From positions 31,111 through 85,319 of the forward strand of contig NVXE01000003.1 of the NCBI GenBank assembly GCA_002746975.1: a stretch of 54,209 nt of DNA. Direction: 5' to 3'. This DNA is from Bacteroidota bacterium. GTDB lineage: Bacteria > Bacteroidota > Bacteroidia > Flavobacteriales_D > Sanyastnellaceae. The position numbers and the translations under genes are program-made. The notes below the pieces were generated by a model. It saw only the letters and a program-made list of their open reading frames with translations. It did no database searches and was not told where the DNA came from. Below, one piece after another: positions 1 to 7,550 of this stretch. The number at the start of each line of letters is the position of its first letter. Positions within the stretch are counted from its first letter, which is position 1.

Positions 1-735
1 ATATCCTAGCACGAAGGGCGAGCTTTTCGATATCGATCGCTTTATAAGCTCAAGCGCGCTCCCCTTCTCGCTCCTGTTTTGTAAATACCTCACCCCCTCG
101 ATAGCAAGAATCGCTAATAGCACGAAAATCGTTGCGGGCCTTACCATTGCGAGCAACAATGCCCCTACGAAATACCAACTATATTTCTCCCTAACGATGC
201 CTATTGCGACCACGGTCATAAAGAGCATAAAAAGCGATTCCGAATATGGGATATGAAAAATAACCGTCGTGGGAAGTGTAACCAAAACTACATAAATAGG
301 AACCTTCTCTTTCGCACTCCCTTTATAAAAATGAGCCATCAAAATCGCGATACTCAAAATAAAAATCAAGTAATTAAACAACGAAATCTCTTTAGGAGAA
401 AAACCCGACGCTCCCCAAATCGATGGAAACATCGGAAAGAACGCTGCACGAATCTCCCCCTTAAATACCTTCTCTTTAACGTATTTTCTTTCCTTGATGA
501 AGTTGAAAATTTCAGCATCCCACCTCAGAAATAGTTCTTCCGAAGCCTCTACATAAGGCCTCGTGCTTTTTACTATTCTTTCTCCATCTTCTATATCTAC
601 CCGCTCATACGTATGCCCTACTTTACCTAGCGTGCTTTCGAACAGTTTTTCATTTTGAAGAGCCGAGAATACTCCCCAAAAAACACCTAGACAAATAACA
701 CCAACAATAAATAATCCTGTTATTTCCTTTTTCAT
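1..735 (-). CDS. PIG-V-like GT-C family membrane glycosyltransferase (partial, runs off left edge)
   Basis: Reading the minus strand from ATG at 735 gives 245 codons without a stop up to base 1, so the C-terminus is outside the window. The N-terminus is hydrophobic (ITGLFIVGVICLGVFWGVF), followed by an extracytoplasmic loop containing LRWDAEIFNFI, then AAFFPMFPSIWG, hydrophobic segments, PYSESLFMLF and AMVRPATIFV. The order RWD, FFPxFP, YSESLF, RPAT is the pattern of the PIG-V/GPI mannosyltransferase 2-like family, which moves a sugar from a lipid-phosphate donor. That family match is recognised from motifs; donor and acceptor are unknown. A TAnnTTTG box on the minus strand ends only 7 nt before the ATG. 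Confidence is good for a GT-C membrane enzyme, moderate for the exact family. Confidence 0.75.
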   Translation of the reverse strand, partial: MKKEITGLFIVGVICLGVFWGVFSALQNEKLFESTLGKVGHTYERVDIEDGERIVKSTRPYVEASEELFLRWDAEIFNFIKERKYVKEKVFKGEIRAAFFPMFPSIWGASGFSPKEISLFNYLIFILSIAILMAHFYKGSAKEKVPIYVVLVTLPTTVIFHIPYSESLFMLFMTVVAIGIVREKYSWYFVGALLLAMVRPATIFVLLAILAIEGVRYLQNRSEKGSALELIKRSISKSSPFVLGY

Positions 736-742
736 CTCTTAA

Positions 743-750
743 CAAAAGTA
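743..750 (-). promoter_or_regulatory. -7 promoter box TACTTTTG for the PIG-V-like gene
   Basis: The plus strand reads CAAAAGTA, so the minus strand carries TACTTTTG, matching the Bacteroidetes -7 consensus TAnnTTTG. It lies 7 nt before the ATG at 735, which implies almost no 5' leader. No clear -33 TTG was found. Confidence 0.5.
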
Positions 751-775
751 AACACAAAGCTGCGCCTTTTTCTTT

Positions 776-783
776 TAGCTTTG
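776..783 (+). promoter_or_regulatory. possible -7 promoter box TAGCTTTG for merTP
   Basis: TAGCTTTG fits TAnnTTTG and ends 4 nt before the ATG at 788. If used, the transcript would be leaderless or nearly so. This is a pattern match only. Confidence 0.35.
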
Positions 784-787
784 GATT

Positions 788-1414
788 ATGAAAAAATCAG
801 GAAAGGGTGCGATTGGAACTGGTGTAATAGCGGCTATAGCGGCATCTTCTTGTTGTATTCCTCCTGTACTAGCTGCCCTAGCTGGGGTTGGAGGGCTGGG
901 GGCTTCTATGTCGTGGATAGAACCACTTAGACCTTATCTAATCGCCTTAGCGGTTATAGCTATCGGATATGCTTGGTATGCCCACCTTCGAAAGCCTTCT
1001 GCGGACGAAGCGTGCGCTACGGATTGTTGTGAAACCGACGGTAAACCTTCCTTTTTTCAATCTCGTGGATTCCTAGTCTCTATAACGTTGTTCTCCGTTC
1101 TCTCTATAGGTTTCCCGTATTATTCTCACGTTTTTAATTCTGAAAATCCTACCACGAACTCCTTTGACGTAGATTCTGATAATCTCACTGTTGCTGAGTT
1201 AACTATAGACGGGATGACGTGCGGGGGCTGTGAAAACCATGTGAATTCGACTCTGATGAATAGTTTTGGTGTGATTGAAGCCCAAACCTCTTACCAGTCC
1301 GGAACTTCAAATATCAAATACGATAAATCCCTGACTTCGATTGAGGACCTAACTAAGGCGATAGAGGAAGAGACGGGGTATTTAGTAACCGAATCCCAGA
1401 TCCATGAAAATTGA
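788..1414 (+). CDS. merTP: mercuric transport fusion protein MerTP
   Basis: 208 aa. Residues 1-65 form the MerT-like part: two membrane helices, the first with the vicinal cysteine pair SSCCIPP (Cys22-Cys23) that takes Hg(II). A loop holds CATDCC (Cys76, Cys80, Cys81), and a third helix spans about 94-112. Residues 133-205 are a heavy-metal-associated (MerP-like) domain with GMTCGGCENHV (Cys145, Cys148). This is the MerT-MerP fusion layout known from Bacteroidetes, where Hg(II) bound by the MerP part is handed to the membrane part for import. The downstream cysteine-rich gene overlaps its stop by 11 nt, so the two are co-expressed. No mercuric reductase and no ArsR- or MerR-type regulator gene is nearby, so detoxification must be completed elsewhere or the metal is not mercury. 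Confidence 0.85.
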   Translation: MKKSGKGAIGTGVIAAIAASSCCIPPVLAALAGVGGLGASMSWIEPLRPYLIALAVIAIGYAWYAHLRKPSADEACATDCCETDGKPSFFQSRGFLVSITLFSVLSIGFPYYSHVFNSENPTTNSFDVDSDNLTVAELTIDGMTCGGCENHVNSTLMNSFGVIEAQTSYQSGTSNIKYDKSLTSIEDLTKAIEEETGYLVTESQIHEN

Positions 1415-1628
1415 GCTCATTTCCAAAATCACTTGTCCGCTATGTTCTTTCGAGAAGGAAGAAACTATGCCGACCGATGCTTGTCAATATTTCTACAAAT
1501 GTGATGGCTGTGGCGAAGTGCTTAAGCCGATAAATAACGACTGCTGTGTGTATTGTTCGTACGGCTCTATCCCATGTCCGCCCATCCAAGAAAACAAACC
1601 TTGCGATGACGATTCGTGCTGTGGGTGA
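1404..1628 (+). CDS. small GDCCVxC-type cysteine-rich protein
   Basis: 74 aa with twelve cysteines in pairs: CPLC (res 11-14), CDGC (33-36), NDCCVYC, a CPP near the middle and a C-terminal CDDDSCC. The segment NDCCVYCSYGSIPCPP matches the family named for the GDCCVxC motif, here with Asn in place of the Gly. These proteins are commonly found beside mercury-transport genes and their biochemical role is not established; metal or thiol chemistry is the obvious inference. The ATG lies inside the last codons of merTP (CATGAAAATTGA), in another frame, which points to translational coupling. The family call is fairly sure, the function open. Confidence 0.75.
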   Translation: MKIELISKITCPLCSFEKEETMPTDACQYFYKCDGCGEVLKPINNDCCVYCSYGSIPCPPIQENKPCDDDSCCG

Positions 1629-1688
1629 CCTAAAATCTATCTATTAAAACTCTTTAGATAGCCTCAATAAGGCCTTTTTATAATTTCT

Positions 1689-1736
1689 TTTAACCCGCCT
1701 ATTGCCTTGTAACACTAGGCTTAGTGGGGGTTTTTC
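1689..1736 (+). terminator. possible terminator after the merTP operon
   Basis: CACTA-GGCT-TAGTG forms a 5-bp stem at 1712-1725 followed by GGGGG and TTTTT; an outer AACCC at 1690 could also pair with the G run. This is a weak but plausible intrinsic terminator between the mer-type genes and the next promoter. Confidence 0.35.
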
Positions 1737-1775
1737 TTGGTGCTAAATTAAAAACAATAGTCTTCCGTGCTTAAT

Positions 1776-1798
1776 TAATAGCTTTACTATTATCTTTG
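1776..1798 (+). promoter_or_regulatory. promoter with overlapping dyad (candidate TetR operator)
   Basis: TATCTTTG at 1791-1798 fits the Bacteroidetes -7 box TAnnTTTG. A perfect inverted repeat, TAATAG-N5-CTATTA, covers 1776-1792 and overlaps the first two bases of that box. A dyad in that place just upstream of a TetR gene (ATG at 1832) is what an autoregulatory operator would look like. The binding protein is inferred, not shown. Confidence 0.5.
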
Positions 1799-1831
1799 CG
1801 ACAATTATTAACCTCTTTCTAACCATTAGAA

Positions 1832-2506
1832 ATGAACGAATTACTAAATCAGACAAGTATTAAAATAAATGACAAAGTCTTTTTGAAGAATCCTGAGTCA
1901 TCAAACCTTGGTCGAAATATTATTTCTGAGAGCATTTTTCTTATCAACGAACTTGGATTTGAAAAATTTACTTTTAGAAAGCTTAGCAATAAAATTGGCT
2001 CAACTGAAAGCTCTATTTATCGCTATTTTGAGAATAAGCACAAGGTTTTATTATACCTAACATCTTGGTATTGGTGCTGGCTTGAATATCAGCTCGTCTT
2101 TAAAACGGTTAATACCAAAGATCCCCAGGAAAAGTTGAAGACAGCAATAGAACTTCTTACTCAGACGGCAAAACAAGATTCAAATTACTCCTACATTAAT
2201 GAGAGTGTTCTACACAAGGTGGTCATTGCTGAATCCTCAAAATTATATCATACTCAAGAAGTAGATTCTGATAACAAGGATGGTCTTTTTCTAGTCTATA
2301 AAAGATTAGTACATAGGGTTAGCGTAATGGTGTTAGAGCTCAATCCAAATTATGAATACTCACATATGCTTATTTCAACAGTTATTGAGGGGGCTCATCA
2401 GCAAAAACATTTTGCTTTACACCTTCCAAAATTGACAGACACACAAGATGGTGAAAAGGGCATTACTCATTTTTTTACACAGGTAGTTTTTAGCTCAATC
2501 TCATAA
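1832..2506 (+). CDS. TetR/AcrR family transcriptional regulator
   Basis: 224 aa. An N-terminal helix-turn-helix lies around residues 30-80, with FTFRKLSNKIGSTESSIYRYF being the typical TetR recognition region (the SSIYRYFENK end is characteristic). The rest is an alpha-helical ligand/dimer domain with no recognised effector pocket. It is the first gene of an operon with the SulP transporter (8-nt gap), carbonic anhydrase and a DUF2490 protein, so its likely job is control of that operon and of itself through the dyad over the -7 box. The signal sensed is unknown. An N-terminal extension of about 25 residues precedes the DNA-binding domain. Confidence 0.85.
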   Translation: MNELLNQTSIKINDKVFLKNPESSNLGRNIISESIFLINELGFEKFTFRKLSNKIGSTESSIYRYFENKHKVLLYLTSWYWCWLEYQLVFKTVNTKDPQEKLKTAIELLTQTAKQDSNYSYINESVLHKVVIAESSKLYHTQEVDSDNKDGLFLVYKRLVHRVSVMVLELNPNYEYSHMLISTVIEGAHQQKHFALHLPKLTDTQDGEKGITHFFTQVVFSSIS

Positions 2507-2514
2507 ACAAAATC

Positions 2515-4104
2515 ATGATATCAAACAGTTTTTTTTCAAAAATTAAGCAAGACCTACCTGCGAGTGTGGTTGTCTTTTTTGTCGCTTTACCTCTTTGTCT
2601 TGGAATAGCAATGGCATCCGGAGCTCCTTTATTTTCAGGATTAATCTCGGGAATAATCGGGGGTATTGTAGTAGGCGCATTGAGCGGTTCATCTTTAGGG
2701 GTAAGTGGTCCTGCTGCGGGTTTGGCCGTGATAGTATTAACTGCGATTCAAGATTTGGGAGCTTTTGATATCTTCTTAGTTGCGGTTGTATTATCTGGAA
2801 TAATTCAATTAATTATGGGCTACGCAAAAGCTGGAATAATTGCATATTTTTTTCCGTCTAGTGTAATTTATGGAATGTTATCGGGAATAGGTATTATAAT
2901 TTTTATAAAACAAATTCCCCATGCCTTTGGTTATGATAAAGCCCCTGAAGGTGATTTTTCATTTATTCAGGTAGATGGGCAGAACACCTTTTCTGAGTTG
3001 CTAAATATGCTTGACTACATTAGTCCTGGCGCACTAATTATTGCTGCTGTTTCGCTAACTATCATATTGCTCTGGGAAACCAAAGCTCTTAAACGATTTA
3101 AGGTTTTTCAGTTAGTACAAGGGCCTTTAGTGGCTGTAGTCTCTGGTGTAATATTAAACTTGGTGTTTTCTAATTACTCCAGCCTCATGCTTAGTATGGA
3201 CCAAGTTGTAAGTGTCCCTGTTGCGGGTAGTGCGCAAGAGTTTTTCAGTAGTTTTACTTTACCCGACTTTAAGGCTCTTAATAATCCCGCTGTTTATATT
3301 ACTGCAATTGTAATTGCCGTTGTTGCCAGTTTGGAGACTTTATTGTGTGTAGAAGCAACTGATAAGCAAGACCCCGAGAAAAGAGTTACTCCTACAAATC
3401 GAGAACTAAAAGCCCAAGGGGTGGGTAATATCCTTTCTGGACTAATCGGTGGATTACCCATTACTCAAGTTATTGTTCGAAGTTCTGCAAATATGCAAGC
3501 TGGAGGTAAAACAAAGACTTCAGCAATTTTTCATGGAATATTATTATTAATCAGCATCCTGATTATTCCAAATCTTCTTAATATGATTCCGCTAGCCACT
3601 CTTGCTGCTGTGCTCTTTGTGGTGGGTTATAAATTGGCCAAACCCGCCATATTCAAAAAAATGTATCAACAGGGGATGGGTCAATTTATTCCTTTTGTAA
3701 TTACAATTTTAGGTATTGTATTTATCGATCTATTATGGGGCCTAGGGATAGGTCTAATGGTAGCCGTTTTTATCGTTTTAAAGAACAATTACGAAACACC
3801 ATATTTGATAACAAAAGAAGACCTGGGAGGCAAAAGAAGGGTGACTATAGAATTAGCTCAAGAGGTAACTTTCTTAAACAAGGCTAGCATCTTAAAGACT
3901 CTAGATGAGATGCCTGACAATATTGAGTTAATTATTGATGCCTCGAAGACTAGTTACATGCACTACGATGTGGAGGAGATTATACAAAACTTTCAAATAA
4001 GCGCTCCTGCAAGAGACATTCATCTCAAAATTGTTGATTTACATGCACATAGAGGCGATGTGCCACCACAGCACGTTACCGTTAATTTTAACGGTAACGC
4101 TTAA
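2515..4104 (+). CDS. SulP family anion transporter, probably bicarbonate
   Basis: 529 aa. An inner-membrane domain with 10 or more hydrophobic helices covers residues 15-420, beginning with DLPASVVVFFVALPLCLGIA and containing the glycine-rich segments typical of SulP/SLC26. The C-terminal part from about 430 is a STAS-like domain with IDASKTSYMHYDVEE. The family moves sulfate, bicarbonate and similar anions by Na+ symport or exchange. Direct linkage to a beta-carbonic anhydrase gene 23 nt downstream makes bicarbonate the best guess, as in BicA-like transporters, but substrate cannot be read from the sequence. A role in feeding anaplerotic carboxylation or in pH balance is inference. Confidence 0.85.
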   Translation: MISNSFFSKIKQDLPASVVVFFVALPLCLGIAMASGAPLFSGLISGIIGGIVVGALSGSSLGVSGPAAGLAVIVLTAIQDLGAFDIFLVAVVLSGIIQLIMGYAKAGIIAYFFPSSVIYGMLSGIGIIIFIKQIPHAFGYDKAPEGDFSFIQVDGQNTFSELLNMLDYISPGALIIAAVSLTIILLWETKALKRFKVFQLVQGPLVAVVSGVILNLVFSNYSSLMLSMDQVVSVPVAGSAQEFFSSFTLPDFKALNNPAVYITAIVIAVVASLETLLCVEATDKQDPEKRVTPTNRELKAQGVGNILSGLIGGLPITQVIVRSSANMQAGGKTKTSAIFHGILLLISILIIPNLLNMIPLATLAAVLFVVGYKLAKPAIFKKMYQQGMGQFIPFVITILGIVFIDLLWGLGIGLMVAVFIVLKNNYETPYLITKEDLGGKRRVTIELAQEVTFLNKASILKTLDEMPDNIELIIDASKTSYMHYDVEEIIQNFQISAPARDIHLKIVDLHAHRGDVPPQHVTVNFNGNA

Positions 4105-4127
4105 TTTTTAATAAAAATATCCTTAAA

Positions 4128-4748
4128 ATGAAAACACAAACTAAAGAAACGCAAAAAGCTATAACCCCGAAAAAAGCTGTTGAGATCCTAAAAGAGGGAA
4201 ACAATCGGTTTCTAAAACTATCACAAGTAGAACGAGATTTGTCTCTTCAAGTGACTGAAACAAGCTCTGGACAGTACCCTTTTGCCGTAATCCTAAGTTG
4301 CATTGACTCGAGAGTGCCTGCTGAATTAGTTTTCGATCAGGGAATCGGCGATATTTTTAACATTCGTATAGCTGGTAACCTTATTAACGAGGATATTTTG
4401 GGAAGCATGGAGTTTGCGTGTAAGGCTGCTGGATCAAAACTGATTGTGGTGTTAGGTCACTCGTCATGTGGTGCCATAGGTGGTGCTTGCGATAATGTAA
4501 AACTCGGAAACTTGACACGGCTACTCGAGAAAATACAGCCCGCCATTGATGCGGTCACTGAACTAGGCGATAGGTCTTCTTCAAATTCCGAGTTTGTACA
4601 AAAGGTGGCGGAAAATAATGTTAGGCAGTCAATGAAGCTAATTAGGGATAATAGCCCTGTTTTAAGTGAAATGTTTGAAAAGCAAGAAATAGGCATCGTC
4701 GGTGGTATGTATTCAGTTGAAACCGGAGAAGTAAAGTTTTTCGCGTAA
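4128..4748 (+). CDS. can: beta-class carbonic anhydrase
   Basis: 206 aa, the usual size for the class. It interconverts CO2 and bicarbonate with a Zn ion. The ligand set is visible: Cys58 and Asp60 with Arg62 in SCIDSRVPAE, then His111 and Cys114 in GHSSCGAIGGA. All four type residues are intact. No signal peptide is present, so the enzyme is cytoplasmic. It sits between the SulP transporter and a DUF2490 gene; its TAA stop shares one base with the next ATG (TAATG), which indicates coupled translation. With the transporter it forms a bicarbonate uptake and interconversion pair. Confidence 0.93.
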   Translation: MKTQTKETQKAITPKKAVEILKEGNNRFLKLSQVERDLSLQVTETSSGQYPFAVILSCIDSRVPAELVFDQGIGDIFNIRIAGNLINEDILGSMEFACKAAGSKLIVVLGHSSCGAIGGACDNVKLGNLTRLLEKIQPAIDAVTELGDRSSSNSEFVQKVAENNVRQSMKLIRDNSPVLSEMFEKQEIGIVGGMYSVETGEVKFFA

Positions 4749-5425
4749 TGAAGGGGGCTAATTATTTATTTTTATTCTTATGTCTTTTTGCTTTACCGCT
4801 TTCTCTGTCGGCGCAGCAGAATGGCAATTGGCTAATGTATTTTGGAACGAATCGAATAAGTGAAACGTTAAGCATACACACAGAAATTCAGCATAGAAAT
4901 AATACCATTGCTCCTGTAAATCTTGAGCAGTTATTGCTTCGTACTGGGCTGAATTATCACTTTTCCGACAAAGCCTTTGTTACAGCTGGATATGGTTATA
5001 TCACTAATTATGACATTGAAGGCTCGTTGGAAGGTCCTGAAAGTAAAGAACACCGGGTTTGGCAACAATTTATTCTAAATAACAAAATAGGTCGTGTGAA
5101 ATTCGAACACAGATATCGAATTGAGCAACGATGGGTAAACCTTAATTATAAAGCCCGTTTTCGCTACCGCTTAATGTTATTATTACCTATAAATAAACCT
5201 CAAATTGAGACTGGAACTTTATTTATAGGAGTTTACGATGAAGTCTTCATTAACTCTAAGTCCACTTTTTTTGACAGGAATAGGCTATATGGTGCACTTG
5301 GATATCAGTTTTCTAGTACAATCGGGGTTCAGCTAGGTGTTCTATTTCAGCAAGTTTCTGATTTTGGAAAGTGTTATTTTCAGTGTGGTGTGACTTATAA
5401 TCCTGATTTCAGTAATCGAGAATAA
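4748..5425 (+). CDS. DUF2490 outer-membrane beta-barrel-like protein
   Basis: 225 aa with a clear signal peptide (MKGANYLFLFLCLFALPLSLSAQ). The mature part is rich in alternating aromatic strands, starting NGNWLMYFGTNRISETLSIH, and contains EHRVWQQFILNNKIGRVKFEHRYR, the recognisable DUF2490 pattern. The family is thought to form a small outer-membrane barrel and has no defined activity. It is translationally coupled to the carbonic anhydrase gene. A role as an outer-membrane pore or scaffold for the SulP/carbonic anhydrase system is possible but only inferred from the operon. Confidence 0.75.
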   Translation: MKGANYLFLFLCLFALPLSLSAQQNGNWLMYFGTNRISETLSIHTEIQHRNNTIAPVNLEQLLLRTGLNYHFSDKAFVTAGYGYITNYDIEGSLEGPESKEHRVWQQFILNNKIGRVKFEHRYRIEQRWVNLNYKARFRYRLMLLLPINKPQIETGTLFIGVYDEVFINSKSTFFDRNRLYGALGYQFSSTIGVQLGVLFQQVSDFGKCYFQCGVTYNPDFSNRE

Positions 5426-5622
5426 TCTCACCTTTAATAGGCTTTGCTGCGGCTTTGGAGGCCGCCCATAGACAAGTGCTTTAGGGTTTCAGCGTTTTTG
5501 CTGCAAAACTGACCATATCATCTTTGTGTGCTTTTTAGAAACACCACTTTCATGTGGACATGCTAGACTATAATGGACAGTAAGTTAAATATTGTTTCTG
5601 TTTCCGTGTGAATTTAAGGAAA

Positions 5623-5982
5623 TTACCTCCCCCTATTATCGGCATCGTTTTCTATCTCTTCCAACATATCCAAATAGACGTCCTCAACATGCTCCCTCGC
5701 CCAAGGAGTGGTTCTCAAAAATCGGACGCTAGATTTCATCGTAGGGTTGTATTTGAAGCATCGGATATTCACTCTTTCTGCCAAATATCGCCAACCATAA
5801 TAGTCAACAACACGCTCTAATATCTGTACTAATTTCACACCGTGCAAAGGGTTGTTTAGCTGCTCTTCTGTCGCTTGCTTCCTTTTCCGCCTGTTAGGGT
5901 TCTCTTCGTTCAGCTGCTCGTTAGTTTTTTGCTGGAATTCGCCATTCGAAGGCTCGCCTTGGTGATCGTCTTGTGTGTCCAT
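5623..5982 (-). CDS. VF530 family (DUF2132) small DNA-binding protein
   Basis: 119 aa. Residues 43-112 match the VF530/DUF2132 family closely: NNPLHGVKLVQILERVVDYYGW, then NIRCFKYNPTMKSSVRFLRKT-like text (here FLRTTPWAREHVEDVYLDML). The family is named for a Vibrio fischeri protein with a DNA-binding-like fold; its role is not established. The first 40 residues are a charged, probably disordered tail with NRRKRKQ. The gene stands alone with its own promoter box at 6003-6010. Family call is strong, function open. Confidence 0.85.
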   Translation of the reverse strand: MDTQDDHQGEPSNGEFQQKTNEQLNEENPNRRKRKQATEEQLNNPLHGVKLVQILERVVDYYGWRYLAERVNIRCFKYNPTMKSSVRFLRTTPWAREHVEDVYLDMLEEIENDADNRGR

Positions 5983-6002
5983 CTTCTTTATTGCTGTATA
6001 AA

Positions 6003-6010
6003 CAAAAGTA
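6003..6010 (-). promoter_or_regulatory. -7 promoter box TACTTTTG for the VF530 gene
   Basis: The plus strand reads CAAAAGTA; the minus strand TACTTTTG fits TAnnTTTG and lies 20 nt before the ATG at 5982. No clear -33 TTG was identified. Confidence 0.5.
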
Positions 6011-6228
6011 AACGGTTTTGAGCTTGTTAATGAATATAAAATAAGGGCCGGGAGTTAGGCGATAACTGTATGACCCTTCGAAACACTCTTCGATTCTTTG
6101 GACTAACCCAAGCCCCTCAGCATAGGTGTAAATATATTTCGACTCCAGAAGTTACAGAGTGCTTATAAAAATCATCCGCCCCAGAATAGCAACCCGCGAT
6201 ATGCGCTAAGGCCTCATAATGTACGTAG

Positions 6229-7120
6229 CTATTCTTCGTAATGGTATCTTGTTCCTTTTAGCGTACCTGTTTTAAATAGTAATCCTTCGTTTACGAGGTA
6301 AGTTAAATCTTTTTTCAAAGTGTTTCGAGAATGATTCTTAAACGCTTCTACTATTTCACTAATTCGTGCTTTTTTCTGCTTTTTAACGAACTCTAAAACT
6401 CCTTGCTGTCTTTCGTTTAAATCTTTCTTTAGCTTACTGTAAACCTCGTATTTTGCTTCTAATCTCTTAATTAATGTAACCAAACAATCTAAGAAGAATA
6501 AAACCCATTTATCCATTTTTTCAGTTTCCTTATATCGATTTTTTTGCCCATACATTAAAGCTCCGTAATAATCATCTTTTCTTTCTTCAATAATGTGTTC
6601 AAAAGACACGTATTGCGCAAACTCGTAACCTTGTCGCATCAATAATAAAGTAGTCATTAACCGTGATAATCTTCCGTTTCCATCTTGGTAGGGATGGATA
6701 GATAAAAATTCATAAACAAAAGCTGCTGTTATCATTACTGGGTGCATATCTGCTTTTTCAAAACGTTCATTTACCCAACTCAACAAACCCTCCATTTCAC
6801 TTGCTGTCAAATGTGGTTCTGTTGTTCTAAAAATTGTTTTTTGTCTTCCATCAGGATAATTAGCTACTACTTGATTGGATAGGTTCTTAAATTTCCCTTT
6901 ATGTGTTTGGTCTTTATGGCTATGCTTCAATAAAATCCCGTGCATTTGATGAATGTAACTTTGTGTTAACGGTATTTCTTCAAAGTTTTCTAAGTTCTTT
7001 TAGGTGTTTGCTGTTGCTTAATTCTATCACTTCCCAGTTCCCTTTGAAGCTATCAATAACACTCAACTTCTTCATTATTTGCTGAAAAACTTCTCCTGTA
7101 AATTCTAATTTTTTATTCAT
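6229..7120 (-). pseudogene. Fic/DOC family protein, broken by an internal deletion
   Basis: Two pieces of one gene. The 5' piece (7120-6980, 46 codons) begins MNKKLEFTGEVFQQIMKKLS and ends at TGA. The 3' piece is open in another frame; its first ATG is 6945, but family-like sequence starts earlier (LENFEEIPLTQSYIHQMHG, reading into 6945). It carries the Fic motif HPYQDGNGRLSR (HPFxxGNGR pattern) and a C-terminal winged-helix region ending in GTRYHYEE. Intact relatives have about 60-80 more residues between the two pieces, including the inhibitory (S/T)xxxE(G/N) helix and the start of the Fic fold; here the join is within CTTAGAAAACTTTGAAG. A deletion whose length is not a multiple of three explains the loss and the frameshift. 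The 238-residue downstream frame could still be translated from 6945. Confidence 0.75.
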
Positions 7121-7126
7121 CTTTTA

Positions 7127-7149
7127 TGGATATACCCAAAGTGTATCCA
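7127..7149 (-). promoter_or_regulatory. dyad upstream of the fic gene
   Basis: TGGATA-N11-TATCCA forms an inverted repeat, extendable to 9-bp arms with one mismatch. It lies just before the fic ATG at 7120, and the minus strand inside it has TACACTTTG, close to a -7 box. An operator for the winged-helix domain of Fic is possible; this is inference. Confidence 0.35.
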
Positions 7150-7373
7150 AAAATAATTAGCCGTCTAAATTTTAACATCGCAATTTGCGACCTTAAAACT
7201 TAGAAGTGTTATAAGTTCTTTTATTTACTATCGTAATAACAACTTCAAGTAAGCTCGATTCTTGGTAATGATATTCTCTTTTTAGGGTGAATTTTAAAAA
7301 ACTAAGAACTCTTGAAAAATTGTCAAATTCGCGCTCGCTGCGCTCTGTGTTTCGTTATTCTTTTTGGAGAATG
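7150..7373. other. non-coding stretch between fic and tRNA-Leu terminator
   Basis: No credible gene. The sequence is AT-rich with many stops in all frames. Nothing resembling a tRNA, terminator with T-run or repeat array was seen, other than the short GC-rich run GCGCTCGCTGCGCTC at 7331-7345. Confidence 0.5.
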
Positions 7374-7398
7374 AAAAAAGCCGCCTTGGTAGGCGGCT
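7374..7398 (-). terminator. intrinsic terminator of tRNA-Leu
   Basis: On the minus strand AGCCGCC-TACCAA-GGCGGCT folds into a 7-bp GC-rich hairpin followed by TTTTT. It begins 17 nt after the tRNA 3' end. Confidence 0.85.
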
Positions 7399-7414
7399 CT
7401 TTTACTTTTTGTTG

Positions 7415-7496
7415 TACCCGAAGTGGGAATCGAACCCACACTCCTTGCGGAACACGAGTTTGAGTCGTGCGCGTCTACCAGTTCCGCCATTCGGGC
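7415..7496 (-). tRNA. tRNA-Leu (anticodon CAA)
   Basis: The minus strand folds as a class II tRNA of 82 nt: acceptor GCCCGAA pairing with TTCGGGT (the terminal pair is G-U), D arm with GGTAGAC, anticodon stem CACGA/TCGTG around loop CTCAAAC giving anticodon CAA, a variable arm TTCCGCAAGGA, and T arm GTGGG-TTCGATT-CCCAC. The discriminator base is A; CCA is not encoded. A long variable arm with CAA anticodon means leucine, reading UUG. Confidence 0.96.
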
Positions 7497-7508
7497 AAAT
7501 GGGGACGA

Positions 7509-7516
7509 CAAAAGTA
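7509..7516 (-). promoter_or_regulatory. -7 promoter box TACTTTTG for tRNA-Leu
   Basis: The minus strand reads TACTTTTG (TAnnTTTG), 12 nt before the mature tRNA 5' end, so the gene probably has its own promoter although it lies downstream of the GT2 operon. Confidence 0.5.
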
Positions 7517-7550
7517 ATGTAGAGGAGGGTTAATCACACTATTGCACGTA

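Noticed and set aside
253-534. Plus-strand open frame of 93 codons, basic and Asn-rich
   Set aside because: It lies opposite the PIG-V-like gene, whose minus-strand frame is open throughout and carries family motifs.
5440-5515. Hairpins after the DUF2490 gene (GCGGC/GCCGC and CAG..TTTTTG/CAAAA..CTG)
   Set aside because: Neither is followed by a T-run, so a terminator call is not supported.
6054-6060. GTTAGGC, resembling an integron attC core site
   Set aside because: No matching RYYYAAC partner at the right distance and no integrase; a 7-mer alone is not evidence.
6040-6228. Minus-strand stretch encoding HYEALAHIAGCYSGADD, interrupted by stops, between VF530 and fic
   Set aside because: It could be a decayed coding remnant, but about 40 codons without a stop is expected by chance and no family was recognised.
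7323-7511. Open frame on the minus strand whose product contains MAELVDAHDSNSC
   Set aside because: This is the well-known false protein translated from a tRNA-Leu gene and its terminator.
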